Below, piece by piece: positions 51,492 through 60,215 of a DNA stretch of 64,000 nucleotides. The notes beneath the pieces were generated by a model that did not search any database, was not told where the DNA came from, and saw nothing but the letters and a program-made list of their open reading frames with translations. Origin of the DNA: CAJBVG01 sp943372995 (GTDB lineage Bacteria; Bacteroidota; Bacteroidia; Sphingobacteriales; Sphingobacteriaceae); NCBI GenBank assembly GCA_943372995.1, contig CALSAQ010000003.1, forward strand, positions 1 to 64,000. The letters are read 5' to 3'. The translations under genes and the position numbers were made by a program. Positions within the stretch are counted from its first letter, which is position 1. Every line of letters starts with the position of its first letter.

Positions 51492-52298
51492 ATGAGCTCA
51501 ATTGTTGAAGTAGTTATCCTGGTTTTACTAGGAGGTATAGGTGGATTATTAGCAGGTTTACTTGGTATTGGTGGGGGTATAATTTATGTACTCATCTTCG
51601 ACTATTTTTTAAACCGTATAGGTATTCCCAAAGAACTTATAGTTCCCTCAATTATTGCTAACTCTATGTTTGCTATTCTATTTGCAGGTGTAAGTGGTAG
51701 TTATAAACAGTGGAAAAACAAAAATTTCTTTCCTTCCGAAATGATTATAACTGGACTTGCGGCATCAGTTAGTGCAATATTTTTTTCTTATGTAATTAGT
51801 ACAGGAACTTGGTACACAAAAGAGAAATTTAGTATTGTGTTTATTGTACTCCTTTTACTTATTGCTATCCGATTATTTACTCAACGTAAAAAAGCTGAAA
51901 ATCCCGATACTGTAAAACCTAGTCCGGTTGCACTAAGCATTACAGGATTAATCTCAGGAACTATTGCCGCCTTTTCTGGAATTGGTGGTGGTGTAATTAT
52001 TGTGCCAATATTAACCGACATTATTAAACTACCCATAAAAAAATCCACTTCAATTTCTCTTGGAGTGATAAGTATTATGGCTTTGTTTACTTCTATTTTC
52101 AATGGAATGTCGAGCACTGTTTCTACCAATAGTCAATCTCTCTTAGTATTCTCTCTAGCTTTACCAGTAGCCATAGGTAGCTTAATTGCATCACCCATTG
52201 GAGTTAGCATTTCTAATCGTTTAAAACCAAGTCATATCCGACTCATACTAATCATTTTCTTGTTGGTTGTAATTACAAAAATGTTATTGAGTATCTAA
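51492..52298 (+). CDS. TSUP-family (TauE/SafE) membrane transporter
   Basis: This polytopic inner-membrane protein of 268 residues has about eight hydrophobic segments and the two-fold TSUP pattern. The first half has LLGGIGGLLAGLLGIGGGIIYV and the second SGTIAAFSGIGGGVIIVPIL, each with the conserved GxGGG. Members export sulfite, sulfoacetate or other organic anions; the substrate here is unknown. It is joined to tsaB by a TAATG overlap, so the two are co-translated. Confidence 0.9.
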   Translation: MSSIVEVVILVLLGGIGGLLAGLLGIGGGIIYVLIFDYFLNRIGIPKELIVPSIIANSMFAILFAGVSGSYKQWKNKNFFPSEMIITGLAASVSAIFFSYVISTGTWYTKEKFSIVFIVLLLLIAIRLFTQRKKAENPDTVKPSPVALSITGLISGTIAAFSGIGGGVIIVPILTDIIKLPIKKSTSISLGVISIMALFTSIFNGMSSTVSTNSQSLLVFSLALPVAIGSLIASPIGVSISNRLKPSHIRLILIIFLLVVITKMLLSI

Positions 52299-52975
52299 TG
52301 AACTATTTTCTATTTATAGAGACATCAAGTATTAACTGCTCGGTAGCAATAGGTAATGAAGAAACTATTTTAGCCGTAATAGAAAAACAGGAAGCTAATA
52401 TACATGCTACAGCTATTACCCTATTTATTGAAGAAGCAATAAATAAAGCTGGAATAAAAATGAGTGACCTAAACTACATAGTAGTGGGAAAAGGCCCCGG
52501 ATCATATACCGGATTACGTATTGGTGTTTCTACAGCAAAGGGGTTGTGTTATGCATTAGAAATCCCTCTTTTATCGTGTAATAGCTTGAGAACAATGTTC
52601 GAGAACTGCAAACAAACAATAAAAGATTCGGACGCCTTATACTGCCCATTAATTGATGCAAGGAGAATGGAAGTATATACTTGTTTATATTCTTATTCAG
52701 GAGAACGTTTGAGTGATATAGAGGCTTTGATTATCGACGAAAATACATTTACAGAAAAACTTAGTACTCATAAAATTATTTTTTTCGGAGATGGTGCAGA
52801 AAAAATAAAACCGATTTACAGTAACCATGCTAATGCACATTTTATAGATCATGTATTTCCTAGTGCATCGTATATGCAAAAGGAAGCATTAGAAAATTTC
52901 CATTCTACTAATTTAGAAGACCTTATTTATTTTGAACCCTATTACCTTAAGGAGTTCTACATCCCTAAAAAATAA
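52298..52975 (+). CDS. tsaB: tRNA threonylcarbamoyladenosine biosynthesis protein TsaB
   Basis: This partner of TsaD and TsaE attaches threonylcarbamoyl to A37 of ANN-decoding tRNAs. It has 225 residues and the ASKHA fold: FLFIETSSINCSVAIGN at the start and VVGKGPGSYTGLRIGVSTAKGLCYAL, the diagnostic GPGSxTGxRIG motif. CPLIDARRMEVYT follows. The ATP-binding residues of TsaD are absent, as expected for TsaB. The start overlaps the TSUP gene stop by one base and a strong hairpin follows the stop. Confidence 0.94.
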   Translation: MNYFLFIETSSINCSVAIGNEETILAVIEKQEANIHATAITLFIEEAINKAGIKMSDLNYIVVGKGPGSYTGLRIGVSTAKGLCYALEIPLLSCNSLRTMFENCKQTIKDSDALYCPLIDARRMEVYTCLYSYSGERLSDIEALIIDENTFTEKLSTHKIIFFGDGAEKIKPIYSNHANAHFIDHVFPSASYMQKEALENFHSTNLEDLIYFEPYYLKEFYIPKK

Positions 52976-53004
52976 AAAGTCTCGATAAATTATCGAGACT
53001 TTTT
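52974..53004. terminator. Bidirectional intrinsic terminator
   Basis: AAAAAGTCTCGATAA and TTATCGAGACTTTTT form a near-perfect stem with A- and T-runs at the base on both sides. It lies between tsaB (plus strand) and the OmpA-family gene (minus strand), 2-20 bases from each stop. Confidence 0.88.
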
Positions 53005-53024
53005 ATTTTATGTTACTAATACTA

Positions 53025-55241
53025 TTATTCTAAGATTGTAAACTCTACCCTTCTATTTTTAGCTCTACCAGCAGCAGTTTTGTTATCTGCAATTGGTTTG
53101 CTTGGGCCATATCCTTTAGCAGTGATACGTGAAGCATCTATACCTTTTTCGGTAATGAATTTTTTCACAGCATCGGCTCTGCTTTGTGATAATTTAAAGT
53201 TCACTGTAGATTTTCCAGCATTATCAGTATGTCCTTCAATTAATAATTTGAAAGAAGGTTTCTTAATAAGTAATTCACTTAACGATTCTAACGAAGCGTA
53301 CGAAGAAGCAGCAATAACTGCTTTACCCGATTCGAAATTCAAGTTACTAAACACTTTATTAATTACCTCTTGCTCCTCAACGGTAAGTTCTACTTTCTGA
53401 GGAATTGCAGGGCAGCCATTATTATCTGCTGGACCAGCAACATTAGGGCATTTATCATCTTTATCGAAGATGCCATCACCATCAGTATCTGGCCATGGGC
53501 AACCTTTATTTTCTAATGCACCCGCTGTATTGATACATGAGTCTACATTATCAAACAATCCATCACCATCTGTATCTGGGCAACCAGCATTCACTTTTAG
53601 ACCTGCGCTTGTTGGGCAACTATCATCTTTATCAGGAATACTATCGTTATCTGCATCTGGCCATGGGCAACCTTTGTTTTCAACCGGACCAGGAGTAACT
53701 GGACATGCATCGTCTTTATCGAACACACCATCATTATCCACATCTGGCCAAGGACAACCTTTGTTTTCAGCAGGACCAGCAGAGAACTGACAATCGTCGA
53801 TAACATCTATAACACCATCACCATCAGAATCTGAAGGCAATGCCGCTTGAGGTTCTTTCTTACGAGGGCAACGACCAAAACCCCAGTTTATACCAAAGTT
53901 GAAATCTGCACCATAACTTGTACTTGGTTTTTTAGTGTGATCTGAAAGTTGTTGAGAAGCTTGATAAGTATTTAAGATTTTCTCAGAACCAAAATAAAGA
54001 TCGATACCCGAACCTTTTGCTCTATATAGGAACTGTGCTCCCACAGATTTATATCCTGCAGTATTATATGTACCTAATACAATAAAATTGAATCTTTTTA
54101 TTAATCTAAGATTATTGATTAATACTAAGTCCATATTATCAGATTCCATCGTTTTTGAAGCAATAACCGTTTGATGGAACCAATTTGCCCATCTGTATTG
54201 ACCAGAAAGCTCTACCCTACCTAATAACTTCGATGTATAGCCACCAATAGTACTATCTACATCAAAATTAGTTAAGTCTTTCATGATAGAATCCTTAAAG
54301 TCTTCGTCTTCTAAAGCAGGCACACCAACGTACTGAACATTTTTACTAATGTTATAAGTTTTAGAGTTATCGTTCCATTTAATATATCCAAAGTCTAATA
54401 ATCCAAAACTCAATGTTGCTTTACGATTTAAATCATATTGCAAACCAGCAGAGATAGAAAGACCAGAATTCTTAAACATGTCTTTTACTAATGCATCAGC
54501 ATCTATACTCGGTTTAATTTGAAATTTACCTGCGGTATCTTTAACAAATACACTCACAGGAGATTTAATCACCCCGTTCAATGAAATATTTATAGTGTCG
54601 CCATTAGCCGATGTCTGGAACTTAGAATCTTGAATGTCGACGGTAGCGTTCACAATACCTAATACATAACCTACTTTAAAACCTCCTGATAATTTACCAT
54701 AGATTTTCTGACGATAAGTTAATCCTGCTTCACCATATACATTTGATAGCATACCAATATCGAGGAAGCCATCAATAGTTTTTCCTCTGTATGCGTAGTT
54801 ACCTTGAGTTAAAAAATTAAACAAACCATTGTTAATATTAACTGCAGTTTGTGTTTTTAATTGAACATACAAACCAACTTCTGCCTCACGTTTTCTGCTT
54901 AATCTTTGTTTAAGCATGAACAGGTTCAAGTTCATTCGATTTGTAATTGAATTCTTTCCACCATTAGTGAGTGATAATTCTGATAAATTTTCACTGGCTA
55001 ATGTTGATTTTATCACATCATTTAATTGCCCATCTATCGCTAAGTCTACACTTAGAGTAGGAACAAATAAAAGAAAGTTAGAAGCAAATGCTCTACAAGA
55101 GTCTAGTGCTTTATGATGTGGGTTTTGTATTCCGTCGTACAACGAACGTGTATAATATAAGGAATACTTTTGCGCGCTAGCTGCAGATACTACCATTAAG
55201 AATAGCATCGGCAAAAAGATATATCGGGTTAGTCGTTTCAT
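53025..55241 (-). CDS. DUF5723 beta-barrel/TSP3/OmpA outer-membrane protein
   Basis: This 738-residue outer-membrane protein has three parts. After a signal peptide (to ...SAASAQ), residues 25-480 are an amphipathic beta-rich region of DUF5723 type (FASNFLLFVPTLSVDLAIDG and GFKVGYVLGIVNATVDIQD). Residues about 485-625 hold five thrombospondin type 3-like calcium-binding repeats (DSDGDGVIDVIDDC, DVDNDGVFDKDDAC, DADNDSIPDKDDSC, DTDGDGLFDNVDSC, DTDGDGIFDKDDKC), each ending in GC. The last 105 residues are an OmpA peptidoglycan-binding domain with LIEGHTDNAGKSTVNFKLSQSRADAV. It probably links barrel, calcium-stiffened stalk and cell wall. The upstream lipoprotein gene is 35 bases away and likely co-transcribed. 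Confidence 0.9.
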   Translation of the reverse strand: MKRLTRYIFLPMLFLMVVSAASAQKYSLYYTRSLYDGIQNPHHKALDSCRAFASNFLLFVPTLSVDLAIDGQLNDVIKSTLASENLSELSLTNGGKNSITNRMNLNLFMLKQRLSRKREAEVGLYVQLKTQTAVNINNGLFNFLTQGNYAYRGKTIDGFLDIGMLSNVYGEAGLTYRQKIYGKLSGGFKVGYVLGIVNATVDIQDSKFQTSANGDTINISLNGVIKSPVSVFVKDTAGKFQIKPSIDADALVKDMFKNSGLSISAGLQYDLNRKATLSFGLLDFGYIKWNDNSKTYNISKNVQYVGVPALEDEDFKDSIMKDLTNFDVDSTIGGYTSKLLGRVELSGQYRWANWFHQTVIASKTMESDNMDLVLINNLRLIKRFNFIVLGTYNTAGYKSVGAQFLYRAKGSGIDLYFGSEKILNTYQASQQLSDHTKKPSTSYGADFNFGINWGFGRCPRKKEPQAALPSDSDGDGVIDVIDDCQFSAGPAENKGCPWPDVDNDGVFDKDDACPVTPGPVENKGCPWPDADNDSIPDKDDSCPTSAGLKVNAGCPDTDGDGLFDNVDSCINTAGALENKGCPWPDTDGDGIFDKDDKCPNVAGPADNNGCPAIPQKVELTVEEQEVINKVFSNLNFESGKAVIAASSYASLESLSELLIKKPSFKLLIEGHTDNAGKSTVNFKLSQSRADAVKKFITEKGIDASRITAKGYGPSKPIADNKTAAGRAKNRRVEFTILE

Positions 55242-55276
55242 GATTTTTTAGGTTAAAATCTTCTTTTTGTTAATTA

Positions 55277-56911
55277 CTATTCTTTAAATGGATCTACTTT
55301 TACTTTCACTCTAGCTTTTACTTCAAAGCCAAGTTTATAGTCTGTATAAATTTTCGGTCCATTGCCAGGAGTATTAATCTTAGCTTTTATTCCTAAATTC
55401 TTAACCACTTTTAGCTTCTCAAACAATTGTTGTGAAATAGCAACATTGAAGGTAGATTTTGTTGGAGAAATTACTTTTTCCTCACCGTTTACCATTCCTG
55501 TTACTGCTGCAGCCATTGATATCGTAGCCAATTTAGCCACTGAGTCGGTTGCACCGTTCAAGGCATTCAAATCGATATCAATATCATATGGGAATCCATT
55601 ACTAACCGTAAAATAGAAAACACCAGTATCTAACACCGCAATTGATGTATCGATATTAAAAGTTTCGAATAATGTAAATGGTTTAACAGATACCAAACGT
55701 AATTGGTTAAAGGATACCGCAAAAGGAATAGTTGCATCAACTAACAAATTCAAATCACTATTCTCATGCATGTAATATGCTAATGGGTCTGGATTATTAA
55801 ATGTACTTGCAATACCAGCTGTAACTTTAATGGTAGTAGGGAAATTGGTTAATACATCTGCCAAGTTACTCGATTGCTCATCTAAAGTATCAAGGTTATC
55901 TCTTTCTACTGGCTCATTGTTAACAATAGTTCCTTGTTGGATATTAACGGCCAATGGATTCATTGCTACTTTATTACCATTTACCCCATTGGTAGTTTCG
56001 AGTACTAAATTCAAACCAAGTGGAATACCTACTTTACTTCTAAAATTCAATTTTACATCTACTCCCTTTAATCCTAAAGATCCACTAACAATACCTTTAT
56101 AAGTATCTTTTGGCACTAAGCTGTTTGAAGAACTGTTAGATATTGGGGTTGATAATACCTGAAATAAAATTGGAGATCTTCCTTGCCAGTATTTCACAGA
56201 TGGTTTTGTTAAAAATTGCATGGAAATTAGGGCCGCACCTCCAGCTGTACCTGTAATAGGTGTAGCTGAACTGAATTGGAAGTATACCATACTCGTATCT
56301 AATACTCCTCCTGGTTTACCTGTTAAATCCCAAATACATTCGCCAATATTTATTACATGTTCGAAAGTTTGACCAGCAGGTACATTTATTGGAGCCGACT
56401 CATAAGGAACGCCATTCTCTAATAATCCTGGGATTTTAATTACTAAACCATTGAAAGCAAACGATTTTTGATTTTGTATAATTATCTTAAAGTTTGCATT
56501 ATGCATTGCTAGAGTTTTTAATTTACTCAAGCCTGCAAGTAAATTAATATCTAAACTTGCTTCGGTTGGAAAAGTCTCATTTCCACCTCCCGCAGGGGTA
56601 AAAGTTAAAACAGTTGGCGGTACTGGATTAAGTGTGATAATACCCAAAGCATCCCCTAGCGTAGTGGCATTAAGTACCTCAAGTGTATCTGCAAATCCAA
56701 TTTTAAGATAGCCCGTAGGGTCTGTTTTAATAAAGCTGGTATCTTTTACCAGATTCTTAAGATCTAATTCGCCATAGGCTAATGGCAAAATGTAATCTGG
56801 AGAGAGGGTGGGTTTTGCTAAATCCTCGTCGATACTACACGCACTCAATAAAAGGTAAGTTGAAGCGATAAGTAACAGACCAATCCTCTTTAAAGGTCTC
56901 AATAAATACAT
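55277..56911 (-). CDS. Large lipoprotein of unknown function, partner of the OmpA protein
   Basis: This 544-residue lipoprotein has the N-terminus MYLLRPLKRIGLLLIASTYL, and LLSACSIDED places the acceptor cysteine at about residue 26. The body is strand-rich and Leu/Ala/Asn-rich, with no motif that I recognise; phrases such as LDTLDEQSSNLADVLTNFPTTIKV suggest repeated beta-sandwich domains. The acidic DED after the cysteine is compatible with surface export of Bacteroidota lipoproteins, although the classical export signal differs in detail. The gene is directly upstream of the DUF5723/OmpA gene on the same strand, which suggests that the two work together at the outer membrane. Confidence 0.72.
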   Translation of the reverse strand: MYLLRPLKRIGLLLIASTYLLLSACSIDEDLAKPTLSPDYILPLAYGELDLKNLVKDTSFIKTDPTGYLKIGFADTLEVLNATTLGDALGIITLNPVPPTVLTFTPAGGGNETFPTEASLDINLLAGLSKLKTLAMHNANFKIIIQNQKSFAFNGLVIKIPGLLENGVPYESAPINVPAGQTFEHVINIGECIWDLTGKPGGVLDTSMVYFQFSSATPITGTAGGAALISMQFLTKPSVKYWQGRSPILFQVLSTPISNSSSNSLVPKDTYKGIVSGSLGLKGVDVKLNFRSKVGIPLGLNLVLETTNGVNGNKVAMNPLAVNIQQGTIVNNEPVERDNLDTLDEQSSNLADVLTNFPTTIKVTAGIASTFNNPDPLAYYMHENSDLNLLVDATIPFAVSFNQLRLVSVKPFTLFETFNIDTSIAVLDTGVFYFTVSNGFPYDIDIDLNALNGATDSVAKLATISMAAAVTGMVNGEEKVISPTKSTFNVAISQQLFEKLKVVKNLGIKAKINTPGNGPKIYTDYKLGFEVKARVKVKVDPFKE

Positions 56912-56994
56912 AGTTATTTAATTTAGGTTGTTAGTTTTGAATGGTTAAATATAATGAAAAGTAGATAAGTAATAATAATTTATGAAATAGATTT

Positions 56995-59676
56995 TTATAG
57001 ATTATAATAAATTAACTTTCCTGATTGGGTGCAAACCACCATTCTTTTTTGATTACCAGTAACCAAGAACGAAGGTTTTGTAAACGACTTTACTGGGAAA
57101 CCATTAAGCACTTTACCTTCTCTGTCAAATAGGAATACCTGTTCTGTTTCTTTAGAAATTACCCCCAATAAGCTCTCTTTTTCATTATACTGAAAGGCAA
57201 ATGCCTTATCAGAAATGGTAGTATTAAACTGATAATTAAAGCCCACAGTAGTGTCGTCTTGATAAACCATTAACTGATTATTATCGATAAAAATGTAATC
57301 CTTTTTATCATCCCCCATTACATTGGCATATAAAAAAGAATGGCTGTCTGTCCAAGTTCCTACCGATTTATACAGTCGATGACCATCTACATATAAGCTT
57401 TTTATCTTTCCCATTTGGTCTGTACTGATAAAACGATTCTTAGCATAATCTGTATTCTCATCAAAGTAAAATGGATTAGCATATTGAATATGTGCAGAGT
57501 CTTTAAACTGAGCCATTTGCTCCCCTCTCCTATTAAGAAAATAAAAATACCCCTGTGCAGTTGGCACGAAAATAATGTCTTTATTGTTTACATTAACATG
57601 TTGTATCCTGTCTATTACTGTACCAACTCGTTTAGGATTCCATCCATCGAGTGGTCGCCCGCTTAAGTCGTACCCATATATACTTTGATTAGTGCAAGCA
57701 ATAAAAATTCGGTAGTTCTTATTTTTGTCGTAATCAAATAAACTCAACCCTAAATTCGTTTCTACACTTAATCGGATTGGATAATTAGGCATTATTTTTC
57801 CATCTATATCTAATAAATACAATCGTGATGAAGTATTAAACAAGAATTGTGTTTGTCCGTTTTTATAATAATCAACGGGATATATAGCCGAAATTATTGG
57901 GCTCTCAATTTTAGACTTCCATACTATATTCGACTCTTCATCAATTAAATAAATGGTATTCGTATCGTCTTGAGTGATGATATAATGCTTGCTTTTATCA
58001 ACCGTTGTAATCCATTGAGCTACAGAGCCAGCACCAGCATCTAAATTGATTTGCCATTTTTCTTCTAAACTCGCTTCCGACGTGTTCTCTTTGATTGGAA
58101 GAAAAATACTATTTATCAGACCAGCATCTGAACTGGTCACTTGGTAAGAAAATGCATTGTAATTAGACCATCCATTTTTATTATCAACCTTTGTAGATGC
58201 TTTACTGTTAAATAGATTTTTTAAGCTCATCTCATAACCCGATACCGAACAATAGAACAAATAATTATATTGATCATTTAAGCTTACTATATAATTTTGA
58301 AAAGAAACTTTCTTCTTAAGTAATTGCTCTGTTTGATAATCGTCGAGATATCTTTTTATATCTTCAACATCAGAACTTAATATTAATCGATCTTCTATTA
58401 ACACATAATACTTAGCGTCTAGCTCTTTAAAAGGCTCTCCACCACATAAGTACATAAATTTTCGAATCGGAAATGTTTTAATTGAAAAATCTTTATACAG
58501 AGTAGTCTTTAAATTTTTCTGCAATAAGTCTATCTTTTTAACAAACTCTTCTGGTTGTTGAAGCACAAGCATAGAAATATAACCAGTATGCTTCAAAATG
58601 GAGTAGTTTGGGTAATAGGCTGCAATGAGCTCTGTACCCATATGCTCGTTTAATAACTGCTTTATATTAAGCCCATATTTTTTCTCGATTAAACGCTGCT
58701 CTGCGTCAAAATAGAAATCTTGATTTAAGGCGCATAATTTTTGTAATTCATTTCTAAACAATACGGGATCCGACAAAACTATATTTTGAAAAGCCCAGGT
58801 ATTAGACGACAAATAATTGGTTAAATAGCTTCTATTCTCTGTTTGTCCTTTTAATAAATGAAAATACTTTTTCTCCGATGCCTCAATCTCCCCATTTAAA
58901 ATCCAAGCATCAGACTTATAATTTAATTCTGTATAGGAGAAATCAGCAAAGTCTGCCGTTATTCCTAAACTTTTTTGGAAGGGGATATCGAAAAATAATG
59001 AATAAAACTCAGGTAAGCTTTTATGATTAACAAAAACACTCAACAAACTTTTACTGCCTGCTTGTTCTTTTTGCCATTTCTCAAATATTGGAGATTTTGA
59101 GAAATTAGTAGCCTTCGCTTTTGCTCGAATTGCATCTTCTATTAATTTCTGATGTTTAGAAACTAATAAATAAGGCTCTATATAACTGTAAAAAAAGTTA
59201 CGGTTCTGTTGTTCAAAATGAAAAATATTTTCTCCTTCAAAAGTTCTCGACTTCGATTTAATAACCAACTCATCATCACTATTAAACAAAGTCGCAGCAT
59301 CGTCGATCTCATATTCAGTTAAATTGGCAAAATAAATACAACCTAACTCTTTAGAGTTTAACTTTTGAGCCGCTATTATAACATCTTGAGTTGTTAAAGC
59401 CGCCTCAAATGCTTTGTTATTTTTAATGATTTGATCAAACTCTTTTATTTCAGAAATGAAAGACTCGTAAAAAAGGCTATGAAAATTCAAATCTGATTTC
59501 AATATTTCCGACAAGTCTGCTTCATACTTAAACTCAAGTACTATCGCATTTCGTTCAGAAACAAAAGAAAATAAATCTGATTTCTTGTTTAATTGAATGG
59601 AGCCTTTAAAAAAGAAATAGGCCATGCAGATAATCACCGTTACTAAAGCCGAAACTATCCAAATAGCTTTCTTCAT
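56995..59676 (-). CDS. Membrane-anchored protein with C-terminal beta-propeller
   Basis: This 893-residue protein starts MKKAIWIVSALVTVIICMAYFFF (a single N-terminal membrane anchor or uncleaved signal). The frame is open 33 bases further up, but this Met follows the family. Residues 30-580 are a mixed alpha/beta region resembling DUF3352-like exported proteins. From about residue 590 a PQQ/WD-like beta-propeller is seen (TIYLIDEESNIVWKSKIESP, SIYGYDLSGRPLDGWN, YFYFLNRRGEQMAQF, VFLFDREGKVLNGFPVKS). The most likely location is the periplasm, facing from the inner membrane. Function unknown. A TAttTTTG box lies about 30 bases before the ATG. It is separated from the lipoprotein gene by 83 bases without a visible promoter. 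Confidence 0.78.
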   Translation of the reverse strand: MKKAIWIVSALVTVIICMAYFFFKGSIQLNKKSDLFSFVSERNAIVLEFKYEADLSEILKSDLNFHSLFYESFISEIKEFDQIIKNNKAFEAALTTQDVIIAAQKLNSKELGCIYFANLTEYEIDDAATLFNSDDELVIKSKSRTFEGENIFHFEQQNRNFFYSYIEPYLLVSKHQKLIEDAIRAKAKATNFSKSPIFEKWQKEQAGSKSLLSVFVNHKSLPEFYSLFFDIPFQKSLGITADFADFSYTELNYKSDAWILNGEIEASEKKYFHLLKGQTENRSYLTNYLSSNTWAFQNIVLSDPVLFRNELQKLCALNQDFYFDAEQRLIEKKYGLNIKQLLNEHMGTELIAAYYPNYSILKHTGYISMLVLQQPEEFVKKIDLLQKNLKTTLYKDFSIKTFPIRKFMYLCGGEPFKELDAKYYVLIEDRLILSSDVEDIKRYLDDYQTEQLLKKKVSFQNYIVSLNDQYNYLFYCSVSGYEMSLKNLFNSKASTKVDNKNGWSNYNAFSYQVTSSDAGLINSIFLPIKENTSEASLEEKWQINLDAGAGSVAQWITTVDKSKHYIITQDDTNTIYLIDEESNIVWKSKIESPIISAIYPVDYYKNGQTQFLFNTSSRLYLLDIDGKIMPNYPIRLSVETNLGLSLFDYDKNKNYRIFIACTNQSIYGYDLSGRPLDGWNPKRVGTVIDRIQHVNVNNKDIIFVPTAQGYFYFLNRRGEQMAQFKDSAHIQYANPFYFDENTDYAKNRFISTDQMGKIKSLYVDGHRLYKSVGTWTDSHSFLYANVMGDDKKDYIFIDNNQLMVYQDDTTVGFNYQFNTTISDKAFAFQYNEKESLLGVISKETEQVFLFDREGKVLNGFPVKSFTKPSFLVTGNQKRMVVCTQSGKLIYYNL

Positions 59677-59822
59677 TCTTAAATAATAATTAGCGTAAAT
59701 TTTGAACAAAAATACTCTGAAATATGCATTATCGTTCTATTTCAACATGTTCAGTTTTCAACAATTGTGATTCTGCTATTATCCATTACCTTTCAGTATA
59801 TTTGTTACTCAGGAAATTCAAA

Positions 59823-60215
59823 ATGAAAAAACTTGTAAGTATAGGTAGTATAATGATGGCTTTAGCTGTTATCATTGGTGCCTTCGGAGCACATGCCTTA
59901 AAACCTTTAATGTCGGTTACTCAGAATCAAACTTTTGAGACTGGTGTGAAATATCATTTTTATCATGCATTAGGAATACTTATTATAGGAATACTCTACA
60001 ACACCATTCAACATAAGAACCTGATTAGAGCTGCATACCTAATGCTTTTGGGTATCATCTTGTTTTCTTTTTCCCTTTATTTATTAGCATTAAAACAAAG
60101 TTTGGGAATAGGTCATTGGACATTCCTCGGACCCATTACTCCTATGGGTGGAGTATGTTTTATTGCTGCTTGGTTGTTAGTGTGTTGGACAGTTGTAACA
60201 AGTAAAAATGAGTAG
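59823..60215 (+). CDS. DUF423/YgdD-family membrane protein
   Basis: This small inner-membrane protein of 130 residues has four predicted helices. It begins MKKLVSIGSIMMALAVIIGAFGAHAL and has the family GAFGAHAL, TFETGVKYHFYHALG and LGPITPMGG segments. E. coli YgdD is the named relative; its role is not settled. A longer in-frame start exists 99 bases up but lacks family support, and a TATATTTG box at 59797-59804 lies between the two. Its end overlaps priA by 8 bases, so the genes are coupled. Confidence 0.93.
   Translation: MKKLVSIGSIMMALAVIIGAFGAHALKPLMSVTQNQTFETGVKYHFYHALGILIIGILYNTIQHKNLIRAAYLMLLGIILFSFSLYLLALKQSLGIGHWTFLGPITPMGGVCFIAAWLLVCWTVVTSKNE

Noticed and set aside
53470..53790. 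Repetitive Ser/Pro-rich open frame and regular DNA repeats resembling a CRISPR or satellite
   Set aside because: The periodicity comes from the five TSP3 repeats of the OmpA-family protein on the minus strand; spacing and sequence follow that protein frame.
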